From Clostridium vitabionis (GTDB lineage: Bacteria > Bacillota > Clostridia > Lachnospirales > Lachnospiraceae), in NCBI RefSeq assembly GCF_015351765.1, contig NZ_JADKQA010000001.1, forward strand, positions 690,394-754,393: DNA of 64,000 bases. The letters run 5' to 3'. Positions 9,231 to 17,430 of this stretch are shown piece by piece. A program made the position numbers and the translations under genes. The first letter of the stretch is position 1. The number at the start of each line of letters is the position of its first letter. The notes beneath the pieces were generated by a model that saw only the letters and a list, made by a program, of their open reading frames with translations, made no database searches and was not told the DNA's origin.

Positions 9231-10433
9231 ATGAAGAAGTGGTTCAGGAGAATTGCGCTGACGGCTCTGGTGATCATCGCGGCATTTTCCATGTGCATGG
9301 TCTCCTTCGCAGCCAGCTCCAGCAGCAAGAAAAAGATTACGTCGATCAAGATCAAGATCAACATGGATTCCTCGGATTTTGACGAGGAGGACGATTCTAT
9401 CGAGGAGGACGGCCTCGACCGGCTGATCACGAGCGATGACAGCCGTGACCTCTACAGCTTCGATGTGGAGTTCGCGAGCGGCAAGAGATGGGAATACGGC
9501 AAAAATGCCACGATCCGTGTCACCTGTGAGATCTCGGACAAGGATAAGTACAAGTTCGGCAAGATTTCCGCGGACGATATCAAGATCGACGGGACGAAAT
9601 ATGTGGAGAGCAAGTCGGTATCCAGCCGGAGCGACAGCAAGGTCGTGATCCGTCTCCGCCTGAAGGCCTATATCAGCGACCTGGAGGATCCGGACGGCAT
9701 CGACTGGGACGGAAAAACCGCGAAGTGGGACAAGGTGACCGGCGCCACCTATTACAATGTGCGCTTGTACCGCGGGAGCACCCAGGTGGCGACGATTTCC
9801 ACAAAGAAGACCTCCTGCGACCTCTATCCGGGCATGACGCAGACAGGCAGCTACAAGTTCCGCGTGCAGGCGGTCAATGCCGCAAATAACGTGAAGAGCG
9901 GGTGGAGCGAATCTTCCGATTCGATTACGATCGCGTCAAATAAGGTATACCGGGGGACAGAGACCCTCACCGGCGAGGATGTGACCGCGAATAACACATC
10001 GCAGGCATCCGGCAGCGGGCCGGCTAAGGAGAGCCACACCAACGGGTGGAGCCAGGATAGCGCAGGCTGGCGCTATCTGGAAAATGGCAGTGCCGTGATG
10101 AATTCCTGGCGGCAGGTAAACGGTGCCTGGTATTACCTCGGCGACCGCGGCTATATGCTGACCGGCTGGATCAGCGACGGCGGACGCTGGTATTACCTGA
10201 ATCCGGTTTCCGACGGCACCAAGGGCGCCATGCAGACCGGATGGCTCCACGACACCCAGAAGAATGTCTGGTACTACCTGAATCCGGTTTCCGACGGCAC
10301 GAGGGGTGCCATGATGACCGGCTACCAGCGGGTGAACGGGCGGGTTTATTATTTTGACCCGTCGAGCGGCGCCATGTGGGTTTCGAGAAGGACGCCGGAC
10401 GGCAGATACGCCGGGACAGATGGGAACGTCTGA
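9231..10433 (+). CDS. Secreted protein with an Fn3-like domain and wall-binding repeats
   Basis: A 400-residue export product. A lysine-arginine start and hydrophobic stretch ending SFAA (about residue 25) form a signal peptide. Residues 30-140 are acidic and of unknown fold. Residues about 145-235 resemble a fibronectin type III module (WDKVTGATYYNVRLYRG; YKFRVQAVNAANN). After a Ser/Thr/Gly linker, residues 263-385 hold about five choline/glucan-binding-type repeats (GAWYYLGDRGYMLTGW; RWYYLNPVSDG). The last two YYLNPVSDG repeats are nearly identical in DNA, a sign of recent duplication. GGGAGGAAG precedes the ATG. A GGCCGG/CCGGCC hairpin lies in the leader at 9196-9213. Function beyond wall attachment is unknown. 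Confidence 0.8.
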   Translation: MKKWFRRIALTALVIIAAFSMCMVSFAASSSSKKKITSIKIKINMDSSDFDEEDDSIEEDGLDRLITSDDSRDLYSFDVEFASGKRWEYGKNATIRVTCEISDKDKYKFGKISADDIKIDGTKYVESKSVSSRSDSKVVIRLRLKAYISDLEDPDGIDWDGKTAKWDKVTGATYYNVRLYRGSTQVATISTKKTSCDLYPGMTQTGSYKFRVQAVNAANNVKSGWSESSDSITIASNKVYRGTETLTGEDVTANNTSQASGSGPAKESHTNGWSQDSAGWRYLENGSAVMNSWRQVNGAWYYLGDRGYMLTGWISDGGRWYYLNPVSDGTKGAMQTGWLHDTQKNVWYYLNPVSDGTRGAMMTGYQRVNGRVYYFDPSSGAMWVSRRTPDGRYAGTDGNV

Positions 10434-10450
10434 ATAGTTTTAGATCGCAG

Positions 10451-10592
10451 GCAAATTCGCATAGCTCGCACTAAACTCGCGCTTCGCCCGCTGGACCCGC
10501 GCCCCGCTCCGCGGATAGCCACTCCACTAAACTCGGACTGCGCTTTCGCTTGTCCTCGTTAAGTGGCTGGTTATTGCCAAGTGCTCTGCATA
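10451..10592. repeat. Dispersed intergenic repeat, copy 1 (142 bp)
   Basis: This block is nearly identical, in inverted orientation, to 46903-47045 (a handful of differences by eye). It contains a long imperfect hairpin with arms CCACTAAAC and GTTAAGTGG and inner arms GGAC/GTCC. No open frame is shared, so it is not a coding duplication. It lies between two convergent genes. A shorter related piece of about 40 bp occurs at 45651-45683. Confidence 0.85.
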
Positions 10593-10596
10593 TGAA

Positions 10597-10639
10597 TGAA
10601 AAATCCCCACCGGGGCAGTTATGGCCTCCGCGGGGATTT
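10597..10639 (-). terminator. Terminator of the esterase gene
   Basis: Read on the minus strand, AAATCCCC pairs with GGGGATTT and the hairpin ends in a run of T. It sits about 55 bases past the esterase stop. Confidence 0.65.
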
Positions 10640-10692
10640 CTTGTATTCTTCCGGTCTTGCTTGGACTTGGAACGATACTTTGACCGGGCGCC

Positions 10693-11793
10693 TTACTTGG
10701 ACTGGGCGAGAAGCCAGTCACGCACAGATGCCAGCTTGTAACCATAGTCGAAGGAAGCCATGTGTTCCATGCCGGTGCCGCCATACCTCTTGAGCACTGA
10801 GCCAGCTTCCCAGGTGATGAAGTTGTGGGAATTTCCCTCGGCGAGCATTGCGCTGACGGCATCCTCAAGCTGGGACTTCGTGTCAGCAGAATCGGCGAGC
10901 GAGGCGTCAAGGCCAGCCACTTCCGAGTAGGCGACGCCATCCGCCTTCAGCATATCCTTGACTTCCTTCTGCCCGTCGGTGGCACTTTGATCACCGCCTG
11001 CCGTAACATAGAGGAAATTGACATTCTCAATACCTTTCTGGGTGCTGATGTCCCACTGCCCGTCGACGATGAGGACACCGGCATAAAGGTCAGGATTCTG
11101 CGCGGCAGTGTAGAGCGTGGTCATTGCGCCCATCGACTGCCCTGTCCCGTAGATGCGGTCGGGGTCAGCCCCGTACTTCTCGGTGACGGAGGTCACGATG
11201 TCCGGAACCAGGCCGACGTAATCGGTCAGTTGGTAGCCGTCATGGTCATCCAGGATGACCTCGGGGAAGACGAGGGTGACGACGATGCACTTTTCCTTCG
11301 ACTGCACGGCATCAGAGGCCCAGACGATGCCACCCCAGCCCTGGGTCAGGGAATATTCCATGCTGTTGCCCGCCGTGGTTGCGTCGCCGATGAAGAATAT
11401 GATCGGCGCTGTGCTGTCCCCGGCATAACCGTCCGGAACATAGATGTTGTAGGGGACGGAGAGACCGGAGTTCCCGTCCGTGTAGGTGTCCTGGGTGAAG
11501 CTGCCGCTGACTGCCGAGATCATATCCTGGAGCTCCAGGTCTGAGGACTTGTCAAGAGCGGCGCCGCCTCCGCCTCCGCCAAAATTTTCGCCAATGGCGC
11601 CCTGCCTGCCACCGGGCTCATTTTTGCCGGAAGCGGTACTAGAATCCGTACTCTGCGTGCTTTCTGCCACGATGCCTGCCTCTGATGACGGGGATGTCTC
11701 GGCGCCACTTCCGGAGGAGCAGCCGGCGAGCGAGGCGGCAGCAAGTGTACCGGCGAGGACAAGGGAGGATAATTTGCAGGAAAATGTTCTCAT
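10693..11793 (-). CDS. Secreted alpha/beta-hydrolase lipoprotein, probable esterase
   Basis: A 366-residue lipoprotein. The signal ends in the lipobox LAGC with Cys25, followed by a Ser/Gly-rich linker to about residue 80. The hydrolase domain has the nucleophile elbow GTGQSMG (Ser220) and a likely catalytic His344 in GMEHM; an acid may be in the DGQWD segment near 245. It resembles PHB-depolymerase/feruloyl-type esterases, which cut ester bonds in polymers or plant material; the substrate is unknown. A longer frame begins at 11820, but on the minus strand TGGAGG stands eight bases before the ATG at 11793, and only that start gives a clean signal peptide. The leader holds a TGAACAGTT half-repeat (11831-11839). 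Confidence 0.8.
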   Translation of the reverse strand: MRTFSCKLSSLVLAGTLAAASLAGCSSGSGAETSPSSEAGIVAESTQSTDSSTASGKNEPGGRQGAIGENFGGGGGGAALDKSSDLELQDMISAVSGSFTQDTYTDGNSGLSVPYNIYVPDGYAGDSTAPIIFFIGDATTAGNSMEYSLTQGWGGIVWASDAVQSKEKCIVVTLVFPEVILDDHDGYQLTDYVGLVPDIVTSVTEKYGADPDRIYGTGQSMGAMTTLYTAAQNPDLYAGVLIVDGQWDISTQKGIENVNFLYVTAGGDQSATDGQKEVKDMLKADGVAYSEVAGLDASLADSADTKSQLEDAVSAMLAEGNSHNFITWEAGSVLKRYGGTGMEHMASFDYGYKLASVRDWLLAQSK

Positions 11794-11924
11794 GTGAGGT
11801 ACCTCCATTAAACTTACCATGGATTTCTGGTGAACAGTTTCATGGCTCTTTTTATATCATGGAAACCATATCTGCATAAGTGAATTTTCGGTGAATTTTC
11901 TCCGCGCGGCTGCTGGCAGGCATA

Positions 11925-11953
11925 TTGACACAAATTTGACAGGCGGGTATAAT
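11925..11953 (+). promoter_or_regulatory. Promoter of the rex operon
   Basis: TTGACA at 11925-11930 and TATAAT at 11948-11953 are separated by exactly 17 bases, a perfect housekeeping-sigma match. The predicted start is about 11960, giving a leader of roughly 55 bases before rex. No clear Rex operator (TTGTTAA-N4-TTAACAA) was found. Confidence 0.85.
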
Positions 11954-12013
11954 TGTATGTAGAATTTTTAACATCCGAAGGATTTCTTCGGCGACAGAGA
12001 GGGATGCATCATC

Positions 12014-12679
12014 GTGCAGCAGAAAAAAGAAATCTCAAAAGCAGTGATTTCCCGCCTTCCCCGGTATTATCGCTATCTCGGGGAGCTCATGGAGGAGGGC
12101 GTGGAGAGGATTTCATCGAAGGAGCTGAGCCTCCTCATGAATGTGACCGCTTCCCAGATTCGTCAGGATCTTAACAATTTTGGCGGCTTCGGGCAGCAGG
12201 GCTATGGATACAATGTCAAATTTTTGTACCGGGAGATTGCCAAGATTCTGGGCATTGACCGCCAGCATAACCTGATTATCATCGGCGCGGGCAATCTTGG
12301 CCAGGCGATCGCGAATTACACGAATTTTGAGAAGAGGGGCTTCCTGCTCAAGGGAATGTTCGATGTCAATCCGCGCCTGGTTGGCCTGGAGATCCGCGGC
12401 GTGAAGATCATGCCGGTGGATGAGCTTGAGGATTTTCTCCGGCATAATGAGGTTCAGATTGCCGCGCTCACCCTGCCGAAGTCGAAGGCGCCGGCGGTCG
12501 CCGACCGGCTGGTCAGCTGCGGGATCAAGGCGATCTGGAACTTTGCCCATATCGACCTGCAGGTTCCGGATGACGTGGTGGTGGAGAATGTGCACCTGTC
12601 CGAGAGCCTGATGCGCCTTTCCTACCGGGCGACCAACCTGCAGGAGCGCATGCAGAAAGAGAAGACAGCGGACCGGTGA
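12014..12679 (+). CDS. rex: Redox-sensing transcriptional repressor Rex
   Basis: A 221-residue NADH/NAD+ sensor that represses fermentation and respiration genes when NADH is low. Residues 10-65 are the winged helix (ISRLPRYYRYLGEL; SASQIRQD-type motif read here as TASQIRQDL). The Rossmann domain starts with IIIGAGNLGQA at 88-98. The length is typical for the family. The start is GTG at 12014, with GAGAGGG about ten bases upstream. It opens an operon with acpS, nnr and a CBS membrane protein; the acpS start overlaps its stop by GTGA if the GTG is used. Confidence 0.93.
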   Translation: MQQKKEISKAVISRLPRYYRYLGELMEEGVERISSKELSLLMNVTASQIRQDLNNFGGFGQQGYGYNVKFLYREIAKILGIDRQHNLIIIGAGNLGQAIANYTNFEKRGFLLKGMFDVNPRLVGLEIRGVKIMPVDELEDFLRHNEVQIAALTLPKSKAPAVADRLVSCGIKAIWNFAHIDLQVPDDVVVENVHLSESLMRLSYRATNLQERMQKEKTADR

Positions 12680-13071
12680 CCGGAATGAGCAGGATTGTTG
12701 GAATCGGGTTGGATGAAGTAGAAATTGAACGGGTGAAGAAAGCCTGCGGAAGCGAACATTTCCGCAGGCGTGTCTTCACGGAGAACGAATGCCGGCAGGC
12801 CGGGGACAGGATTTCCGTGCTCGCCGGCAGTTTTGCCGTCAAGGAGGCCGTGGCGAAGGCGCTCGGCACCGGGTTCCGCGGTTTCGGGCCGGGCGACATT
12901 GAGGTCTTGCGCGATCCCCTGGGAAAGCCTTACACTGTACTTAAGGGGGGCGCGAAGGAGAGGGCGGATAAGATTGGTGCCGCGAGGATCCACGTCTCCA
13001 TCACGGACACTGCGGAGATTGCCGCCGCGATCGCGGTGGCGGAACAGCTGGTGGAGGAGGATGAGCCATGA
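12676..13071 (+). CDS. acpS: Holo-[acyl-carrier-protein] synthase
   Basis: A 131-residue phosphopantetheinyl transferase that moves 4'-phosphopantetheine from CoA to the Ser of ACP; its likely target is AcpP encoded at 22855. The signature GIGLDEVEIERV (9-20) supplies the metal-binding Asp13, and FAVKEAVAKALGTG (53-66) supplies Glu57. The start is either GTG 12676, overlapping rex by four bases, or ATG 12685 (MSRIVGIG), which matches the usual family N terminus better. The 3' end overlaps nnr by ATGA. Confidence 0.92.
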   Translation: MTGMSRIVGIGLDEVEIERVKKACGSEHFRRRVFTENECRQAGDRISVLAGSFAVKEAVAKALGTGFRGFGPGDIEVLRDPLGKPYTVLKGGAKERADKIGAARIHVSITDTAEIAAAIAVAEQLVEEDEP

Positions 13072-14603
13072 GAAAACTGGTGACCGGGAAGCAGATGAAA
13101 GAGATCGACGCTCACGCCATCCGGGAGATCGGAATCCCGTCGCTTGTGCTGATGGAGCGGGCAGCGCTCGCGGCTGTCTCTGAGACAGAGCGGGAGCTCA
13201 AGGCCCGCGGGCAGGAGCTTACCCGCGGCAGCCGCGTCGCGGTGATCGCCGGGAGCGGGAACAACGGGGCGGACGGCGCGGCGATGGCGAGAATGTGGCA
13301 TCTCCGCGGAATGTCCGTCACCCTGGTCGCTGTCGGAAACCCGGATCACCGGACAGAGGAGATGAATGCCCAGCTGAGGATTCTTGGGAAGCTCGGCGTG
13401 TTCCCGGTGCCCTGGGAAGATTTTGCCGCCTCGGGAAAATGTGCGGATGACTTTGCCCTTGCCGTCGATGCCCTGTTCGGTGTCGGGCTCTCCCGCGAAG
13501 TCGGCGGAGATTACGCGGCGGCGGTAGACTGGCTGAACCGGCGGGAGCGGGCGTTTGTCATCGCGGTGGATATTCCTTCCGGGGTGGATTCCGCGACCGG
13601 CGCCATTCTGGGGACGGCTGTCCGGGCGGAGATCACGGTCACCTTCGGTTTGGAAAAACTCGGCACCTTCCTCTTTCCGGGGCGGAGTGCCGCGGGAAAA
13701 ACGGTGGTCCGGGATATCGGCTTCCCGGATGACGATACTTTCGCCGGCACGCCGTGTTTTGCCATGGGGCCGGAGGATCTTCTTCGGGTTCCGAAGCGGA
13801 AACCGGATTCCCACAAGGGAAGCTACGGCAGGATCCTGATTGCCGCGGGTTCCGCGGGGATGTGCGGGGCGGCCTATTTCTCCGCCCTCGCCGCGTACCG
13901 CACCGGCGCCGGCCTTGTCAAAATATTGACAGAGAGGGAAAATCTCCCGATTCTCCAGCAGCTCCTCCCGGAAGCCCTGATCTCCGCCTATGATCCGGAG
14001 CTCTGTGTCGACGAGCCGGAGGATTTCCGGGACCGGATCGAGAAGGAATGTGCCTGGGCGGATGCGATCGTGCTCGGGCCGGGCCTGGGAAAGGGGCGGC
14101 ACGTCGAAAAGCTCGCGGAGAGCATTTTCCTGGCCGCCTACGTGCCGATCATCGTGGATGCCGACGGGCTGAACGCGATCGCCGAGTATCCGCACCTCAT
14201 GGAGTTTTTCACCGAGAATGTGATTGTCACGCCGCATATCGGGGAAATGTCCCGGCTCACCGGCCTCGACCCGGAGGAGATCAAGGCGGATCCCGTCGCT
14301 GCCGCCCGGAACCTCAGCGACGAGAAGGGGATCATCTGCGTGCTCAAGGACGCGGTGACCGTGATCGCGCGACATGATGGGAAGACCGTCCTCTCTGACA
14401 GCGGGAGCAGCGCGATGGCCAAGGGCGGCTCCGGGGACGTCCTGACCGGTGTCATCGCCGCGCTGACCGCGCTGGGCCTGAGCGAAGATGATGCCGCCTG
14501 CCTTGGCGTCTACATTCACGGGAGGGCAGGAAGAATGGCCGGGGAAGCCCGGGGCGAGCACTCGATCCTCGCCCGGGAGATCACGGATTACCTGATGCGC
14601 TGA
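13068..14603 (+). CDS. nnr: Bifunctional NAD(P)HX epimerase/dehydratase
   Basis: A 511-residue metabolite-repair enzyme. The N-terminal ~210 residues are the YjeF epimerase domain (LMERAALAA; GSGNNGADGAAMA), which interconverts R- and S-NAD(P)HX. The C-terminal ~280 residues are the ADP-dependent dehydratase, a ribokinase-like fold (SHKGSYGRILIAAGS; TPHIGEMSRL; AKGGSGDVLTG). Together they restore hydrated NAD(P)H. Placement next to rex, which senses the same nucleotide pool, is suggestive. It overlaps acpS by four bases, so translation is probably coupled. acpS-nnr adjacency is common in Bacillota. Confidence 0.93.
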   Translation: MRKLVTGKQMKEIDAHAIREIGIPSLVLMERAALAAVSETERELKARGQELTRGSRVAVIAGSGNNGADGAAMARMWHLRGMSVTLVAVGNPDHRTEEMNAQLRILGKLGVFPVPWEDFAASGKCADDFALAVDALFGVGLSREVGGDYAAAVDWLNRRERAFVIAVDIPSGVDSATGAILGTAVRAEITVTFGLEKLGTFLFPGRSAAGKTVVRDIGFPDDDTFAGTPCFAMGPEDLLRVPKRKPDSHKGSYGRILIAAGSAGMCGAAYFSALAAYRTGAGLVKILTERENLPILQQLLPEALISAYDPELCVDEPEDFRDRIEKECAWADAIVLGPGLGKGRHVEKLAESIFLAAYVPIIVDADGLNAIAEYPHLMEFFTENVIVTPHIGEMSRLTGLDPEEIKADPVAAARNLSDEKGIICVLKDAVTVIARHDGKTVLSDSGSSAMAKGGSGDVLTGVIAALTALGLSEDDAACLGVYIHGRAGRMAGEARGEHSILAREITDYLMR

Positions 14604-14620
14604 AGATAAGGAGAACTGTT

Positions 14621-16003
14621 ATGACAGACAGGCTGCTGCCGCTGGAGACCGCCATCGTCCTCATTTTCCTTCTGGTGAATGGGATTCTTTATGGCTTCGG
14701 CTCCGCGATGCAGAATTTAAACCAGAAGGAGATTGCCGGGAAGGCGGACGAGGGGGATGAGTTTGCCGGGAAAATGCTCGGGATGCTGGAAAATCCGGGC
14801 AGGTTTATCGGGACACTCCACGCGGCATCCGGCGCGGTCACCCTGGTGGCCGGCGCGGCTATTTTCCGCGTGGCGCACATCATTTTTCATAGGATCCTGG
14901 ACGGCGCTTCCGGTGAGATCGCGGTCAGGCTCGTGCTTCTCGTCCTCGGCCTTTTTGTATTCCTGGTGCTGCTCGTCAGCCTCTCCGTTGTCATCCCGCG
15001 GAAATGCGCTGCGAATTCGCCGGAGAGCTGGTGCCGTAGGCTCTATGGCCCGGTGCTGGCGCTCATCGCGGTCACGACCCCGCTTCACCGGTGCATTTCC
15101 TTCTTTTCCCGGGGGATTCTCAGCATGTTTTCCATTGACCCGGACGCCGATGAGGAGAAGGTCACCGAGGACGACATCCGCCTGATGGTCAGCGAGGGAC
15201 ATGAGCAGGGCCTTCTCAAGGACAGCGAGGCGGAGATGGTGAACAACGTCTTCGAGCTTGACGAGAAGGAAGCCGGCGATATCATGACCCACAGGAAGAA
15301 TATTGTCGCGCTCGACCAGGAGCTTACGCTCAACGAGGCGGTGGATTTTATCCTGAACCAGTCGAATAAATCCCGCCTGCCGGTCTACCGGCAGAATATC
15401 GACAATATCGTCGGCGTCCTGCATATCCGGGATGTGCTCCAATTCAGCGAGGTGCAGAGAAACCGGACAAAGCGGCTCAGGGATATCCCGGGGCTGCTTC
15501 GGCAGTCCCACTTCATCCCCGAGACCAGGAAGATCGACAAGCTGTTCCATCAGATGCAGAAGGATAAGATCCACATGGTCATCGTGATCGACGAGTACGG
15601 GCAGACGTCCGGACTGATCTCGATGGAGGACGTCCTTGAGGAGATTGTCGGCAATATCGAGGACGAGTATGATGAAGAGGAGAGCCTGATCACGAGGCGG
15701 CCGGACGGGAGCTTTGTGATCGACGGGATGGCCTCCCTCGAGGATGTCGCCCAGGCGCTCGATGTCGAATTCGACGAGGAGGATCTCGACAATTTCGAGA
15801 CGATCAGCGGATTTCTGATCTCCCGGCTCGACAGGATCCCCGAGGATGGGGAGCAGCCGGTGATCGCCGCGCTGGGCTGGGTCTTCCGTGTCCACCTGGT
15901 GAAGAACCGGGTGATCCGGAATATGACGGCACTTCCGGCGGAGCGCCGCCAGCACCTGCCGAAGGCGGACGCGGACGGCGAGGGCGCGGAGAAGGGCGCC
16001 TGA
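14621..16003 (+). CDS. CNNM/CBS-domain membrane protein (TlyC/CorC family)
   Basis: A 460-residue membrane protein. Residues 1 to about 170 form the DUF21/CNNM transmembrane domain with several hydrophobic segments. A pair of CBS domains spans about 200-330 (DIMTHRKNIVALDQ; MVIVIDEYGQTSGLISMEDVLEEIVG), and a CorC_HlyC domain covers about 350-440. Relatives are linked to magnesium or other divalent-cation efflux; older annotations call them hemolysins. It starts 17 bases after nnr with AAGGAG before the ATG, so it ends the rex operon. An inverted repeat at 16019-16058 follows. Confidence 0.85.
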   Translation: MTDRLLPLETAIVLIFLLVNGILYGFGSAMQNLNQKEIAGKADEGDEFAGKMLGMLENPGRFIGTLHAASGAVTLVAGAAIFRVAHIIFHRILDGASGEIAVRLVLLVLGLFVFLVLLVSLSVVIPRKCAANSPESWCRRLYGPVLALIAVTTPLHRCISFFSRGILSMFSIDPDADEEKVTEDDIRLMVSEGHEQGLLKDSEAEMVNNVFELDEKEAGDIMTHRKNIVALDQELTLNEAVDFILNQSNKSRLPVYRQNIDNIVGVLHIRDVLQFSEVQRNRTKRLRDIPGLLRQSHFIPETRKIDKLFHQMQKDKIHMVIVIDEYGQTSGLISMEDVLEEIVGNIEDEYDEEESLITRRPDGSFVIDGMASLEDVAQALDVEFDEEDLDNFETISGFLISRLDRIPEDGEQPVIAALGWVFRVHLVKNRVIRNMTALPAERRQHLPKADADGEGAEKGA

Positions 16004-16018
16004 AGCGGGGATTTGCTG

Positions 16019-16058
16019 CTGTTCAAACCCCACAGCTCACCAGGCGTGTGCTGAACAG
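16019..16058. repeat. CTGTTCA...TGAACAG inverted repeat after the CBS protein gene
   Basis: A 7-bp inverted repeat with arms at 16019-16025 and 16052-16058 and a 26-base loop. There is no T run, so it is a weak terminator at best. It belongs to the window-wide ACTGTTCA/TGAACAGT hairpin family. Confidence 0.6.
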
Positions 16059-16102
16059 TAACCGGCGGTTAGCGGACAGCTGCGAAAATTTTGCAAGGGT
16101 TC

Positions 16103-16131
16103 TTGTCATTACTGCCGCCTGGTGATACAAT
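16103..16131 (+). promoter_or_regulatory. Promoter of yebC
   Basis: TTGTCA at 16103-16108 and TACAAT at 16126-16131 are 17 bases apart. Transcription should start near 16138, just upstream of a hairpin (16145-16178). Confidence 0.75.
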
Positions 16132-16144
16132 TAAGTATTGTGGT

Positions 16145-16178
16145 AACTGTTCTGACCCGCCGTATGTGCCGGACAGTT
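16145..16178 (+). repeat. Hairpin at the 5' end of the yebC transcript
   Basis: AACTGTTCTG (16145-16154) pairs with CGGACAGTT (16170-16178), with wobble pairs in RNA. It is a variant of the recurrent ACTGTTCA hairpin and would sit within about ten bases of the predicted transcript start. Confidence 0.5.
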
Positions 16179-16223
16179 ATCCATTGTGATGGAAAAGTTA
16201 TTCTAGTTAAAGGAGCTTCTGTT

Positions 16224-16958
16224 ATGTCTGGACATTCTAAATTCGCGAATATCAAGCACAAGAAGGAGAAAAATGACGCCGCTAAGGGCAAGGTCTTTAC
16301 GGTCATCGGCCGTGAGATTGCCGTCGCGGTTAAGGAGGGCGGCGCGGATCCTGCAAGCAACAGCAAGCTCCGTGATGTCATTGCCAAGGCAAAGGCGGCA
16401 AATATGCCGAACGACACCATTGACCGCGGAATCAAGAAGGCGGCAGGCGATGCCAATTCGGTGAACTATGAGAATCTGACCTACGAAGGCTACGGCCCGA
16501 ACGGCGTGGCGATCATCGTCGATGCCCTGACGGACAACAAGAACCGCACGGCTGCCAACGTGCGCGCGGCATTTTCCAAGGGCGGCGGCAACGTCGGCAC
16601 CCCGGGCAGCGTGTCCTTCATGTTCGACAGGAAAGGGCAGATCATCATCGACAAGGAGGAGTGCGACCTCGATCCGGATGACCTGATGATGAAGGCCCTG
16701 GACGCCGGCGCTGAGGATTTCTCCGAGAATGAGGATGACTATGAGATCATCACCTCCCCCGATGATTTCTCCTCCGTGCGCGAGGCGCTCGAGAAGGAAG
16801 GCATCCCGATGGCGGATGCCGATATCACGATGATCCCGCAGAATTACGTGACGCTTCCGGACGATGAGGCGAAGAAGAAGATCCAGCGGATCCTGGATAT
16901 CCTGGACGAGGATGACGATGTCCAGGCGACCTACACCAATTGGGACGAGCAGGAATAA
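16224..16958 (+). CDS. YebC/PmpR family regulator
   Basis: A 244-residue protein of the YebC family, beginning [16 protein letters not shown] as most members do. Conserved stretches include [12 protein letters not shown] and [19 protein letters not shown]. Family members act as transcription regulators in some bacteria, and recent work links them to rescue of ribosomes at proline-rich stretches; which applies here is unknown. The ATG at 16224 is set by AAAGGAG nine bases upstream and by the conserved N terminus; a longer upstream frame is not supported. It is transcribed alone from its own promoter. Confidence 0.92.
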   Translation: MSGHSKFANIKHKKEKNDAAKGKVFTVIGREIAVAVKEGGADPASNSKLRDVIAKAKAANMPNDTIDRGIKKAAGDANSVNYENLTYEGYGPNGVAIIVDALTDNKNRTAANVRAAFSKGGGNVGTPGSVSFMFDRKGQIIIDKEECDLDPDDLMMKALDAGAEDFSENEDDYEIITSPDDFSSVREALEKEGIPMADADITMIPQNYVTLPDDEAKKKIQRILDILDEDDDVQATYTNWDEQE

Positions 16959-17033
16959 TTGGCCCATCGGGCAAAGTAAGGCCTCGCGGGATGCAGGTAT
17001 ATGGGCGGTTACAATAAATTTTTCCGGAAAGCC

Positions 17034-17062
17034 TTTACATTTGGAAAGACCCGCGTTATAAT
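17034..17062 (+). promoter_or_regulatory. Promoter of the thrS T-box operon
   Basis: TTTACA at 17034-17039 and TATAAT at 17057-17062 with a 17-base spacer. The start is about 17069, just before the T-box leader. Confidence 0.85.
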
Positions 17063-17084
17063 CCGCATGATTTGATAAAGTGAA

Positions 17085-17312
17085 CTCTGTGACGAGAAGA
17101 GCGGAATGTGAACATGAAAGAGAAGGACGCCGGCCTTGGCCGTGCTGAGAGCGCCCGCACCGGATCATCCGCAACCACCTCCGAGAGGCTTTCGAAAATC
17201 CGGTGACTCCGTTATCGTCGAACGAAGTGGCCGCCTCCGGCGGCAATCAGGGTGGAACCGCGCGAAGATTTGCGTCCCTGGGATCCTACAGTTGTGATCC
17301 CGGGGACTTTTT
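17085..17312 (+). promoter_or_regulatory. T-box riboswitch controlling thrS
   Basis: A tRNA-sensing leader. The T-box core AGGGTGGAACCGCG is at 17249-17262, followed by a terminator stem GTCCCTGGGATC pairing with GATCCCGGGGAC (17274-17307) and a T run to 17312. The likely specifier in stem I is ACC followed by A at 17174-17177, the threonine codon that fits the downstream gene. Uncharged tRNA-Thr should favour the antiterminator and let thrS be transcribed. The 118 bases from the terminator to the thrS start hold only a short GGAAATTTCC-type repeat. Together with its promoter this explains the 472-base gap. Confidence 0.92.
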
Positions 17313-17430
17313 GCGTATCCGGGAAATTTCCGGGAGCTGCCTTGGCATTTCCCACGGCGGCCGGGACATTTTCCAGGGAGAGCGCAGGGAAGTCTCCGGA
17401 ATCCGAGATCCAGGAAAGGAAGAATCCATT

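Noticed and set aside
10550-10793. Short plus-strand frames starting MSSLSGWLL, with a similar one at 46761-46946 on the minus strand
   Set aside because: The shared peptide is only the translation of the noncoding dispersed repeat; neither frame has an RBS.
11948-11985. Rex operator for autoregulation near TTGTATG...TTAACAT
   Set aside because: Arms and spacing do not fit TTGTTAA-N4-TTAACAA.
16128-16142. ACAAT-TAAGT-ATTGT palindrome over the yebC -10
   Set aside because: Five-base AT-rich arms overlapping a -10 box are expected by chance.
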